This document shows, piece by piece, positions 7,223 through 14,180 of a DNA stretch of 19,611 nt; within the stretch, counting starts at the first letter, position 1; every line of letters begins with the position of its first letter. The notes under the pieces are model-generated. The model had not been told where the DNA came from and did no database searches. It saw only the letters and a program-made list of their open reading frames with translations. The stretch is from Clostridia bacterium (GTDB lineage Bacteria; Bacillota; Clostridia; Oscillospirales; Acutalibacteraceae): assembly GCA_017552845.1 (NCBI GenBank), contig JAFZOE010000214.1:1-19611 (forward strand), given 5' to 3'. The translations under genes were made by a program, and so were the position numbers.

Positions 7223-7943
7223 TTTCAAGTTCCTCCCCTCTTCCCTGAAGCAGGGTTATATCGGGATTTTCAAAATCCCCGTCCACTCTGATTCGCTTCG
7301 CCTTCACCATTGACAAAAGAGCGAGGAAGGTGGCAACCATTTCGGAGCGGGATTCCGATTTTTCAAAAAAGCTCGAAAACTTCTGTTTCTTTCCGCTCCT
7401 GAATCTGTCAATTATTACCTGAACTCTCGAGGTAACCGACACAATCTTATGGGCGACTATTCCGCTGAACGCCTCAACGGGCGGCGGCAGGCGTCTGAGG
7501 CCCTTGCCGACAGCGGCGATATACGCCTTGAAAATATCATAGGGCTCGTGAATTCTGGTATAGGTCATATCGGCTTCTATCTTTTCGGGCTCGCGGATCA
7601 TATAATCGAAACCGTCGGTCGATTCGCGGAGTTTACCGGCAACGAGCTTGCAGTCGCGGTATTCAATAAGCTCGCCGCGAAGCTCCTCGACCAGCTTCTC
7701 CGCCTCCTCGCGGACAGGCAGAAGCGAGACAGTCTTGATATATATCAGGCGCGCCGCCATCTCGAGGAATTCGCTCGAAACATCGAGGTCCTCCTCCTGC
7801 ATCCTGCTGACATAGTCAAGATACTGCTCAATGAGCTCGAGGATGGGAACATCGTTTATGCTGACCTGTTTTTTGCTTATCAACTGAAGCAGCAGGTCCA
7901 TCGGACCTTCAAAGACTTCAATTTTATACTGAATCTGTTCCAA
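7212..7943 (-). CDS. scpA: Segregation and condensation protein ScpA
   Basis: ScpA is the kleisin subunit that bridges the SMC heads and binds ScpB. From the TTG at 7943 the protein is 243 residues and opens with YKIEVFEGPMDLLLQLI, the kleisin N-terminal signature. It continues with DLDVSSEFLEMAARLIYIKT (conserved in ScpA) and ends in a winged-helix region rich in basic and hydrophobic residues (SMVKAKRIRVDGDFENPDI). An upstream in-frame start at 8030 would give 272 residues but lies inside the M50 protease gene, and its extra 29 residues (rich in R, H and N) do not look like ScpA. The TTG has GGGAG 8 bases ahead and sits 14 bases after the preceding stop, so it is preferred. No smc gene is in the window. 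Confidence 0.94.
   Translation of the reverse strand: MEQIQYKIEVFEGPMDLLLQLISKKQVSINDVPILELIEQYLDYVSRMQEEDLDVSSEFLEMAARLIYIKTVSLLPVREEAEKLVEELRGELIEYRDCKLVAGKLRESTDGFDYMIREPEKIEADMTYTRIHEPYDIFKAYIAAVGKGLRRLPPPVEAFSGIVAHKIVSVTSRVQVIIDRFRSGKKQKFSSFFEKSESRSEMVATFLALLSMVKAKRIRVDGDFENPDITLLQGRGEELEIDE
7231..7235 (-). promoter_or_regulatory. Ribosome binding site deciding the scpB start
   Basis: GAGGA within the 3' end of scpA is 8 bases ahead of the TTG at 7222 but only 2 bases ahead of the TTG at 7228. The 8-base spacing is the rule in this window. Confidence 0.5.
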
Positions 7944-7951
7944 ATTGAAAA

Positions 7952-7956
7952 CTCCC
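7952..7956 (-). promoter_or_regulatory. Ribosome binding site deciding the scpA start
   Basis: GGGAG lies in the 14-base gap after the M50 protease stop, 8 bases ahead of the TTG at 7943. It supports a TTG start and a 243-residue ScpA over the longer frame that begins inside the protease gene. Confidence 0.6.
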
Positions 7957-7957
7957 G

Positions 7958-8644
7958 TTAAATTGTAACTGCGTAACTGCCGAAGGGCAGGCCGACGAGT
8001 GTGAAGATAAGGCGCATTATGATTGTGCAAAGAGCGCTGAAAGGTCTTGAGAAAATTCCGCTGACCATGAGAACGAATATACCGATTACGATAAAGCGCT
8101 CATATTTCATAATCTGGAAATAATACTTTGACGGCAGAATGACATTGAGAATTCTCGAGCCGTCAAGCGGCGGAATCGGAATAAGATTAAAGAGCGCCAG
8201 GCTTACATTGATAAGCGCCGCTATCGCGCAGAACTGAACCGTAACCGAAGCGACTGTCGCACCCGTATTCATATAGGCGATATTCACGCAGTTTGCGAGC
8301 AGGGCGAATATAAGCGACATGAGAAGATTTGAGCCGGGACCCGCGAGCGCCGTAATCGCCATACCGCCTTTTGGATTTTTGAAATTGCGGGGATTCACTC
8401 CGACGGGCTTCGCGTAACCGAATCCGCAGAGCAGAATCATCAGCGAGCCGAATATATCGAGATGCGCGAGAGGATTGAGCGACAGCCTGCCCTGAAGGCG
8501 GGGCGTATCGTCGCCGAGCTTTGTCGCGGTCCACGCATGCGCATATTCGTGAATTGGTAAAATGCAGAATACGGTGAATACTCTGACGAGCAGATTAACA
8601 AGCGTCTGCAATGAAAAACCGTTTCTGAATAAATCAAGTATCAT
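7958..8644 (-). CDS. M50 family site-2-type membrane metalloprotease
   Basis: This is a compact intramembrane zinc metalloprotease of the YwhC/site-2 protease group. The zinc motif HEYAH (residues 32-36; E33 catalytic) lies in the first core helix. The third ligand is in NLIPIPPLDGSR (153-164; D161). LAGPGSNLL (100-108) is the conserved GPxxN helix. Four to six hydrophobic segments are visible across 228 residues, and there is no PDZ domain, unlike RseP. Its substrate is unknown; members close to scpAB are common in Firmicutes and have no agreed role. Possible targets include anti-sigma factors or other membrane proteins, which is speculation. The start overlaps the end of prmC by 11 bases and scpA follows after 14 bases. 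Confidence 0.92.
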   Translation of the reverse strand: MILDLFRNGFSLQTLVNLLVRVFTVFCILPIHEYAHAWTATKLGDDTPRLQGRLSLNPLAHLDIFGSLMILLCGFGYAKPVGVNPRNFKNPKGGMAITALAGPGSNLLMSLIFALLANCVNIAYMNTGATVASVTVQFCAIAALINVSLALFNLIPIPPLDGSRILNVILPSKYYFQIMKYERFIVIGIFVLMVSGIFSRPFSALCTIIMRLIFTLVGLPFGSYAVTI

Positions 8645-9470
8645 TTGCTTCTCCTGAATAAACCATTATTCTTTCAATTCCGGCAAAGTCTTTTATCATC
8701 TTTACTCTGCCGAATATTCTGTTTAATCCATCCGACTGATTCTCTCCGCACTCCGCAATGACGGGGCAGCCGCCGAGCTTTGAGGATATTTCCCTGATTG
8801 CGCGGTAGAATGTCACCCCGTCCTCTCCGCCGTCAAGCGCGGTTGAGGGTTCATAATGCACTTCGCTCTGAAGGCCGGGTATTTCCGCAGAGGGGATGTA
8901 AGGCGGATTGGTAACTATCAAATCTGCGCGGGGCAGGATAAGCTCATCAGCTTTGAGGATATCCGCCTGAAGTATTGCGGCGTTATCCGCGCCGAGGAAT
9001 TCTTTATTCTTTCTGAGCCAGAAAAGCGCGTCGTTGTATTTTTCGACAAGGAGCACACTGCTGTCCGGCCGCTCTTTCGCTATCGTCAGGCCTATGCATC
9101 CCGAGCCTGCGCAGAGATCGATTACGGCGGGTGAAGGAATATCCTTTATGAAATCAAGAGCCGTTTCGCACAGCTGCTCGGTCTCCGGTCTCGGAATAAG
9201 CACACCCTCGCCGACAAGGAAGTCCCTGCCGTAAAACTGCCATGAGCCGAGAATATACTGAAGAGGTCTGCCCGATATCCTTTCGGAGATATGAGAAATA
9301 TATTTCTCTTCAACGCCACCATCTGCGGTTTCGTCTGCTTTAAGAAGCAGTTCAGAGCTTCTGAGTCCTGAATCTTTTTCAAGAAGCCAGCGAGCCTCAT
9401 TGGCGGCGTTTTCTATTCCTGCTTCTGAGAGCATCTGCGCTCCCTTGCGCTGAAGTTCACTGAGCGTCAT
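8634..9470 (-). CDS. prmC: Release factor glutamine methyltransferase PrmC
   Basis: PrmC methylates the glutamine of the GGQ motif in release factors RF1 and RF2, using S-adenosylmethionine, and so raises termination efficiency. The 278-residue protein has an N-terminal helical domain (1-85, with ISGRPLQYILGSWQFYG). The linker VLIPRPETE follows at about 90-98. The SAM-binding motif DLCAGSGCIG lies at 118-127 and the catalytic NPPY at 188-191, then HYEPSTALDGGEDG, which is typical of the family. Length is normal. The start ATG overlaps the DUF1385 gene by 14 bases and the stop overlaps the M50 gene by 11. The partner gene prfA, often adjacent, is not in the window, but DUF1385 next to prmC is a recurring Clostridia pair. 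Confidence 0.95.
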   Translation of the reverse strand: MTLSELQRKGAQMLSEAGIENAANEARWLLEKDSGLRSSELLLKADETADGGVEEKYISHISERISGRPLQYILGSWQFYGRDFLVGEGVLIPRPETEQLCETALDFIKDIPSPAVIDLCAGSGCIGLTIAKERPDSSVLLVEKYNDALFWLRKNKEFLGADNAAILQADILKADELILPRADLIVTNPPYIPSAEIPGLQSEVHYEPSTALDGGEDGVTFYRAIREISSKLGGCPVIAECGENQSDGLNRIFGRVKMIKDFAGIERIMVYSGEANDT

Positions 9471-10500
9471 CTGTTGCTTCAGCCTCAGAAGGCTCTTCCG
9501 GTGTTTCTTCAGTCGCTTCCTCTGCAGGCTCCTCTTTTGCGGGGACCTCGCCGGTCAGCGCTGCGTTCATGGCCGCAATGGCAACCTCGCATATTGCCTC
9601 ATCGGGCTCGGCAGTCGTGATTCTCTGCATCGCGAGACCGGGGGCAGATAGAGCCATCGTGAATTTATTGGGATATTTGCCCGCTAGCTGTATGAATTCA
9701 AAACCGAAGCCCATGATAACAGGCAGAAGCAGAAGCTTCACAAGAATCCATACGGGGCGTATCTTTGTTATATCCTTCCAGACTATCGCCACAATTGACG
9801 AAATAAGGATGCTGAGAATAATCGTTACGAAAATGAAGCTTGTGCCGCAGCGCGGATGAAAGCGTTTCTCCTTCATTACGTTTTCGGGAGTCAGCTCATA
9901 ACCGTGTTCAAAGCAGAAGATGGTCTTATGCTCCGCGCCGTGATACATATAAACGCGGTGTATCTCCTTCATCTTTGAAGTGATGAACATATACACTACA
10001 AAAATGATTACCCTGAGAATTCCCTCAAACAGAGGTCTGAGCGTTGTGGTGTGAACGATATGATTATAGACGACCTTGTCAAACAGGAACGAAGGCAGCC
10101 AGATGAAGAGGACAAATGCGAGGCCGAAGCCGAGCACCGATGCTATCGTTCCTATAACAGCCATCATCTTGGGGCCGAAATGCTCGCTGAGCCATTTATC
10201 AAGCTTTGATTCGCCGGGATCCTCCGCGCCGTCAAGCGTGGTCTTCTCCGCCGATTCCATAAGAAGCTTGTAGCCCATAACCATCGATTCGATGAATGCA
10301 ATTACGCCTCTGACAATCGGAATATTCAGAAACTTATACTTTTTGCGAAGAGACTTGAATTCCTTCATCTCGGTATCAATGGAGCCGTCCGGCATACGGC
10401 AGGACATGGCCGTGCCTCCGGGGCCTCTCATCATGATACCTTCCATAAGCGCCTGACCGCCTACTGCTACATAGGGGCAGCTCTTTTTATCTTTACTCAT
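9457..10500 (-). CDS. DUF1385 (YqhQ-family) multi-pass membrane protein
   Basis: Function is not established. The 347-residue protein has the family start YVAVGGQALMEGIMMRGP (residues 10-27). Four probable membrane helices lie at about 113-137, 157-175, 222-241 and 251-273. The strongly conserved cytosolic block YHGAEHK (186-192) and HPRCGTSF (215-222) lies before the third helix. YPNKFTMALSAPGLAMQ closes the core, and an acidic, proline-containing tail (317-347) follows. The histidine, glutamate and cysteine residues of the conserved block could bind metal, but that is inference. The ATG at 10500 has AAGGAG 7 bases ahead and is preferred to a start 9 codons upstream inside the kinase gene. 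It overlaps the kinase stop by 8 bases and prmC by 14. Confidence 0.88.
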   Translation of the reverse strand: MSKDKKSCPYVAVGGQALMEGIMMRGPGGTAMSCRMPDGSIDTEMKEFKSLRKKYKFLNIPIVRGVIAFIESMVMGYKLLMESAEKTTLDGAEDPGESKLDKWLSEHFGPKMMAVIGTIASVLGFGLAFVLFIWLPSFLFDKVVYNHIVHTTTLRPLFEGILRVIIFVVYMFITSKMKEIHRVYMYHGAEHKTIFCFEHGYELTPENVMKEKRFHPRCGTSFIFVTIILSILISSIVAIVWKDITKIRPVWILVKLLLLPVIMGFGFEFIQLAGKYPNKFTMALSAPGLAMQRITTAEPDEAICEVAIAAMNAALTGEVPAKEEPAEEATEETPEEPSEAEATDDAQ

Positions 10501-11929
10501 TTTCTTTCTCCTTTGCGGCAGTCTCAAGCGGGAAGGTCAGCCTGACCGTCGTGCCGCTGCCGTAAACACTGTCTATATCGAGTCTTCCTTCGTGAAGATT
10601 CATTATTTCATCACAGACCGCAAGCCCGATACCCGAACCGCGGACCGTGTTGTTTGCTTTGTAAAACTTCTCTTTGATATGGGGCAGATCCTCGGGAGCT
10701 ATACCGCAGCCTGTATCGGTGACCGTGACAATCAGCTCGCTCGGCGAAGGCATCTCTGCGCTGACTCCGATTTTGCCGCCCTGCTCGGTATATTTCATTG
10801 CGTTGTCGAGCACATTGATAAATACCTGCTTTATCCTTGCGGGGTCGCCCGTGCCGGGCGCGGGGAAGGTCGGGACATTATAGTTGATTTCAATGCCCTC
10901 CCTGATTGAGCGCTCCTTGAACGAGAATACGACCTCATCAAGCTCGGCAAGGAAATCTATCTTTTCGCGGTTGAGCTTCATCCTGCCGCTGCTCATCCTC
11001 GAGAAATCGAGCAGCTCTTCGACCATATCGTTGAGCCTTGTCGCCTCGCTGATTATAATATCCATACCGCGCTTTGTCATGGCGGGATCGCTGTCGCCTA
11101 TCTGCTGGAGAGTTTCGCCCCAGCCTCTGATAGCGGTCAGCGGAGTTCTCAGTTCGTGAGACACTGTGGAAATGAAATCGTTTTTAAGGCGTTCGGTTTC
11201 GCCGAGTTTATCCGCCATTTCGTTTATGGTTGTGCAGAGCTCGCCGATTTCGTCGTTATAGGGATAATGGTCGATATTCGCCTCGAAATCGCCGGCGGCA
11301 ATTTTCTTTGCCGCTTCACCGATATTCCTGACCGGATTTGTAATCGAGCGCAGGAACAAAGTTCCCGAAACAATGAGGAAGCTGAAAATAATGATGAATA
11401 CGCTCGCAATAATTACTGCGACTATTCTCATCTGAGCATCGATGGCGTCCATCGAGACCATATACCTGAGCGCTCCGCCGAAATCGCCGCTGTTGTAGTG
11501 GTAAGTGCAGGTATATGCCATTATCTTTTCGCCGGAGGGAAGCTCGCCGGTCCAGCGTGCGGTTCCGTCGGGAGAAGAGAGCGCATCGGAATAATCGGGC
11601 ATCGAAACATCGTCGCTGATGGAAAAACCGTTTGACGAGACAATGACCTTGCCCTTGCTGTTGATAACCCATACCGCAAGCTTATCCTTATTCTGAAAAT
11701 TCTCCGCATAGTTTCTTGCGGCGTCTTCGAAGCCGGAGTTTGACGCGCCGTAAAGGCTGAATATCGAATTGATTTCGCCCGCATTCATTGCCTCGACGGT
11801 CATTCGCGCGGCTCCGTAATAATAATTCATTACGAGGGAATAGACGAGGAACGCAACGGCAACGAGAACGGCAAATACCAGGGAAGCGACAGTCAGAAAC
11901 CAGCGCTTGGTTATGCTCATATACTTCAT
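10493..11929 (-). CDS. Membrane sensor histidine kinase (HAMP-HisKA-HATPase)
   Basis: This is a classical two-component kinase of 478 residues. Probable TM1 is at about 10-33 and an outside domain of about 130 residues follows. That domain contains LAVWVINSKGKVIVSS and KIMAYTCTYHY and may be a Cache/PAS-like fold (inference). TM2 lies at about 168-190, then a HAMP linker (about 191-245). The dimerisation motif VSHELRTPLTAIRGWGE has phosphoaccepting H258. The ATPase domain has an N box NVLDNAMKYTE (about 373-383), a G1 box DTGCGIA (about 405-411) and a G2 box GSGIGLA (about 431-437). All catalytic motifs are intact. The ATG at 11929 is chosen over the GTG at 11938 because of ribosome binding site spacing. 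It follows the response regulator gene by 35 bases and is its obvious partner. The signal is unknown. Confidence 0.94.
   Translation of the reverse strand: MKYMSITKRWFLTVASLVFAVLVAVAFLVYSLVMNYYYGAARMTVEAMNAGEINSIFSLYGASNSGFEDAARNYAENFQNKDKLAVWVINSKGKVIVSSNGFSISDDVSMPDYSDALSSPDGTARWTGELPSGEKIMAYTCTYHYNSGDFGGALRYMVSMDAIDAQMRIVAVIIASVFIIIFSFLIVSGTLFLRSITNPVRNIGEAAKKIAAGDFEANIDHYPYNDEIGELCTTINEMADKLGETERLKNDFISTVSHELRTPLTAIRGWGETLQQIGDSDPAMTKRGMDIIISEATRLNDMVEELLDFSRMSSGRMKLNREKIDFLAELDEVVFSFKERSIREGIEINYNVPTFPAPGTGDPARIKQVFINVLDNAMKYTEQGGKIGVSAEMPSPSELIVTVTDTGCGIAPEDLPHIKEKFYKANNTVRGSGIGLAVCDEIMNLHEGRLDIDSVYGSGTTVRLTFPLETAAKEKENE
10508..10513 (-). promoter_or_regulatory. Ribosome binding site deciding the DUF1385 start
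   Basis: AAGGAG inside the 3' end of the kinase gene lies 7 bases ahead of the ATG at 10500. It gives the conserved N-terminus without the nine extra basic residues of the longer frame. Confidence 0.65.
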
Positions 11930-11934
11930 TGCCT

Positions 11935-11942
11935 TCACCTCT
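11935..11942 (-). promoter_or_regulatory. Ribosome binding site deciding the kinase start
   Basis: AGAGGTGA on the minus strand overlaps the alternative GTG at 11938. Its AGAGG core lies 8 bases ahead of the ATG at 11929, which is therefore taken as the start. Confidence 0.6.
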
Positions 11943-11964
11943 CTTCCCCCGGATTATTGTTTCA

Positions 11965-12663
11965 TTAGACCTGCCATTTATAGCCGACGCCCCAGATGGT
12001 AAGCAGGTGGCGCGGCGAGGACGGCTCATCCTCAATCTTCATACGCAGTCTTCTTATATTTACATCAACTATCTTTTCTTCGCCGAAATACTCGGGGCCC
12101 CAGACTCTCGTGAGGATATCGGTCCTGCTGAGCGCCTCGCCCGGATGGGTGAAGAAATATTCGATGAGCTGGAATTCAACCTGAGTGAGCTCGATTACCG
12201 CACCGCGTTTAGAGAGAAGTCTCGCGCGCAGATTCAGCGAGAATTCGCCGAGTTCAATTTCATCCGAAGGCTTGGCAGTCTCGGTATGGCTTATCGCAAC
12301 CCTGCGGTAGATGGCGTCAACTCTCGCGACGAGCTCGGTCGGAGAGAAGGGCTTGGTCATATAGTCATCGGCGCCCATCATAAGGCCGGTAACCTTATCA
12401 ACCTCCTGCGCCTTAGCGGTAAGCATTATGATACCGATATTGTTGCTCTTTGCCCTTAAAGTTTTGCAGACGGTCAGACCGTCGACATTAGGCATCATGA
12501 CATCGAGCACGGCAACATCTATATCGCCGCCGCAGGCATCATACATTTCGAGAGCCTCGGCGCCGTCCTGCGCCTCGATTACATCGTAGCCGGCTCTTTT
12601 GAGATTTATTACGACGAATGCTCTTATGGCGGCTTCGTCTTCAGCTATCAGAACTCTTTTCAT
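11965..12663 (-). CDS. OmpR/PhoB-family response regulator
   Basis: This DNA-binding regulator has 232 residues from the ATG at 12663. The receiver domain (1-118) contains acidic-pocket E8/D9, phosphoacceptor D54 in VLDVMMP, T82 in MLTAK and K104 in TKPF, so it is fully equipped for phosphorylation. The winged-helix output domain (about 137-232) has LTQVEFQLIEYFFTHPGEAL, LSRTDILTRVWG, VDVNIRRLRMKI and IWGVGYKW, all typical of the OmpR class. The start is preceded by AAGGGTGG; a GTG three codons upstream is possible but too close to that site. It lies 12 bases after the lipoprotein gene and 35 before the kinase. Targets are unknown; the inverted repeats near 14041-14126 are candidates for autoregulation. 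Confidence 0.95.
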   Translation of the reverse strand: MKRVLIAEDEAAIRAFVVINLKRAGYDVIEAQDGAEALEMYDACGGDIDVAVLDVMMPNVDGLTVCKTLRAKSNNIGIIMLTAKAQEVDKVTGLMMGADDYMTKPFSPTELVARVDAIYRRVAISHTETAKPSDEIELGEFSLNLRARLLSKRGAVIELTQVEFQLIEYFFTHPGEALSRTDILTRVWGPEYFGEEKIVDVNIRRLRMKIEDEPSSPRHLLTIWGVGYKWQV

Positions 12664-12675
12664 TTCATCCACCCT

Positions 12676-14028
12676 TTATGACGGTAATCTTGTGACTATC
12701 TTTCTTATCTTTGCCTCGTCGAGACCTGCGGCGCGCCCGTTTTCGTTTATATTGACGCACACAACGGAATCAAGCTGCTTGAGGATTGTTATATACTGCC
12801 CGGAATCAAGCATATCCGTTTCCCATCTTGCCTTGGGAACTTTTATTATCGTAAACAGCACATTGCCGAATAACGAGGTGCTGCTCTTGGTATAGACGGA
12901 CCAGCTTGCCCAGTCGCCGCCCTTATGCTTACGGATATACAGTTTCTTGTTGCCGAGAGTGCCGAGATTAACAAGATAACCATCCTCAACATTGACGAAG
13001 GTGCTGACGCTCAGCATAGGATTGCTGCCTTCAAAATAAATCCACTCGGTGATATAGAGAGTCTCATCGTCCTCATCCTCGGGCTCGGTATAGACTGTCT
13101 GGACCGGTATCTCAATCATACCGTCGTTATTTATATCGGCGCAGGGAATCTGCTCATAACGGAGAGTCAGGACATTGCCACCTTCCTCCTCATCATAAAA
13201 CGGATTCACGAGCTCGCCCGACTCGCCGTCGAAGTAGAAGACTTCGGTAATCATCATATTATTGCTCTTGACTGCATCGACATATACCTTCATCGGCGAA
13301 TGCTCATCATTTTTCTCCGCCTTGAAGGAAGCATAGGATATAACCTGCGAATCGGCGGGAGCGGAGCCTGTCTGAGCTATTTCCCCGTTTTCAATCCCGA
13401 GCACTTTTGCGGAGCGGGTAACGGTATTATCTTCCTTGACGCTCTCGATATAAAAGATTTCGTCGCAGCCGTCGCCGTTAAGGTCAATCGTCTTTGCGAT
13501 TTCGCAGCTCTCATAGAGAAGCTCCTCGTAATCAAGAGACGCATCCTTAGCCGAGCAGACGGAAAAGACGCTGCCGGAATCAATGCCCGAGAAAGTCCAG
13601 ATAGTGACTATCTCATCGATGCCGTCTCCGTCAAGGTCGGTCAGAGTCAGCGAACTGACCTCGTTGCCGTAGCCCTTGAAATCGCATTTTTTGCTCCACA
13701 CATCATCGGTGCATTTGAAAACGGAAAAGTGAGCCGTGTTTTCCTGAAGAGTGTCGCGGTAGAAAACTATGCCCTCCTCCTCGCCGTCTCCGTCAACATC
13801 GCTGACCGTGATGGCCGAGAGATGGTCTCCCTGAGTGGGGTTGCAGAGAACAACGCCGGTATCGACAGATGAATTGAAAGCCTTAACCAGACCTTCGTAT
13901 TCGGAATAATAGAGAGGTGGGGTCAGCAGGGAATCGACACTCGCGATAAGATTGGGCGAACTGCAGGAGGACAGGACGAAAGAAGCCGCAAAAATCAGAG
14001 CGACAACGGCAGTGATACGCTTTTTCAT
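12676..14028 (-). CDS. Lipoprotein with four FG-GAP/VCBS-like acidic calcium-type loops
   Basis: A secreted, membrane-anchored lipoprotein of 450 residues. The signal peptide has KKR, a hydrophobic core and lipobox LSSC with C22 as the lipidation site. Four acidic loops of the DxDGDGxxE type occur: DVDGDGEEE (77-85), DLDGDGIDE (131-139), DLNGDGCDE (182-190) and a weaker DINNDGMIE (298-306). The spacings are 54, 51 and 116 residues. Each is followed by hydrophobic strand residues, as in FG-GAP/VCBS beta-propeller blades that bind calcium. The loss of one blade's loop between the third and fourth would explain the 116 spacing (inference). The region beyond residue 310 has no motif I recognise. 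It is the first gene after a strong promoter, directly ahead of the response regulator and kinase, so it may help the kinase sense the envelope. No named family is claimed. Confidence 0.87.
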   Translation of the reverse strand: MKKRITAVVALIFAASFVLSSCSSPNLIASVDSLLTPPLYYSEYEGLVKAFNSSVDTGVVLCNPTQGDHLSAITVSDVDGDGEEEGIVFYRDTLQENTAHFSVFKCTDDVWSKKCDFKGYGNEVSSLTLTDLDGDGIDEIVTIWTFSGIDSGSVFSVCSAKDASLDYEELLYESCEIAKTIDLNGDGCDEIFYIESVKEDNTVTRSAKVLGIENGEIAQTGSAPADSQVISYASFKAEKNDEHSPMKVYVDAVKSNNMMITEVFYFDGESGELVNPFYDEEEGGNVLTLRYEQIPCADINNDGMIEIPVQTVYTEPEDEDDETLYITEWIYFEGSNPMLSVSTFVNVEDGYLVNLGTLGNKKLYIRKHKGGDWASWSVYTKSSTSLFGNVLFTIIKVPKARWETDMLDSGQYITILKQLDSVVCVNINENGRAAGLDEAKIRKIVTRLPS

Positions 14029-14040
14029 TTCATTCGCCTC

Positions 14041-14057
14041 CTATTATCCCATAATAG
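14041..14057 (-). repeat. Perfect inverted repeat in the leader of the lipoprotein operon
   Basis: On the minus strand CTATTAT-GGG-ATAATAG forms a perfect 7-bp inverted repeat with a 3-base centre. It lies between the predicted transcription start (about 14060) and the start codon, and its last two bases are the first two of the AGGAGG ribosome binding site (14037-14042). It could be a protein operator, or an RNA stem-loop at the extreme 5' end of the mRNA that affects stability or ribosome access. Confidence 0.6.
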
Positions 14058-14066
14058 TTTCATTGT

Positions 14067-14096
14067 ATTATAACATAAGCAATATTCTCAATTCAA
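14067..14096 (-). promoter_or_regulatory. SigA-type extended -10 promoter of the lipoprotein/two-component operon
   Basis: On the minus strand a -35 TTGAAT (14091-14096) and a perfect -10 TATAAT (14067-14072) are separated by 18 bases. TG sits one base ahead of the -10, giving an extended -10 element. The predicted transcription start is near 14060, so the leader is about 32 bases. A/T-rich sequence just upstream of the -35 resembles an UP element. The AGGAGG site at 14037-14042 is 8 bases ahead of the ATG. This is the clearest promoter in the window. Confidence 0.78.
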
Positions 14097-14108
14097 TATA
14101 TTTTATAA

Positions 14109-14126
14109 ATAAATTTTAAAATTTAT
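14109..14126. repeat. 18-bp perfect A/T-only palindrome upstream of the promoter
   Basis: ATAAATTTTAAAATTTAT reads the same on both strands. It lies between the cdaR terminator stem and the -35 of the lipoprotein operon, about 50-65 bases ahead of the predicted start. It may act as an UP element, a bent-DNA or regulator site, or simply reflect base composition. Confidence 0.5.
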
Positions 14127-14160
14127 ATAAAGAAATCCCGCAGAGCAAATGCCCTGCGGG
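14125..14160 (-). terminator. Stem-loop terminator after cdaR
   Basis: On the minus strand CCCGCAG (14154-14160) pairs perfectly with CTGCGGG (14137-14143) around a 10-base loop. The following sequence, ATTTCTTTATAT, is T-rich though interrupted. It begins 20 bases after the cdaR stop. It is the only convincing intrinsic terminator in the window and separates the cdaA-cdaR unit from the lipoprotein operon. Confidence 0.75.
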
Positions 14161-14180
14161 TCAAAATTTAATGATATGAA

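Noticed and set aside
7944..8030. N-terminal extension of ScpA by 29 residues
   Set aside because: It lies within the protease gene, is rich in R, H and N with no family match, and a well-spaced ribosome binding site supports the TTG at 7943.
12925..13872. Long plus-strand open frame of about 315 codons opposite the lipoprotein gene
   Set aside because: It mirrors the lipoprotein codons, shows no domain and no upstream signals, while the minus-strand frame has a signal peptide, lipobox and repeated motifs.
14029..14180. Search for a riboswitch or small RNA in the largest gap
   Set aside because: The 152 bases are accounted for by the terminator, an A/T palindrome, the promoter, a short inverted repeat and the ribosome binding site. 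The predicted leader is too short for a known riboswitch class.
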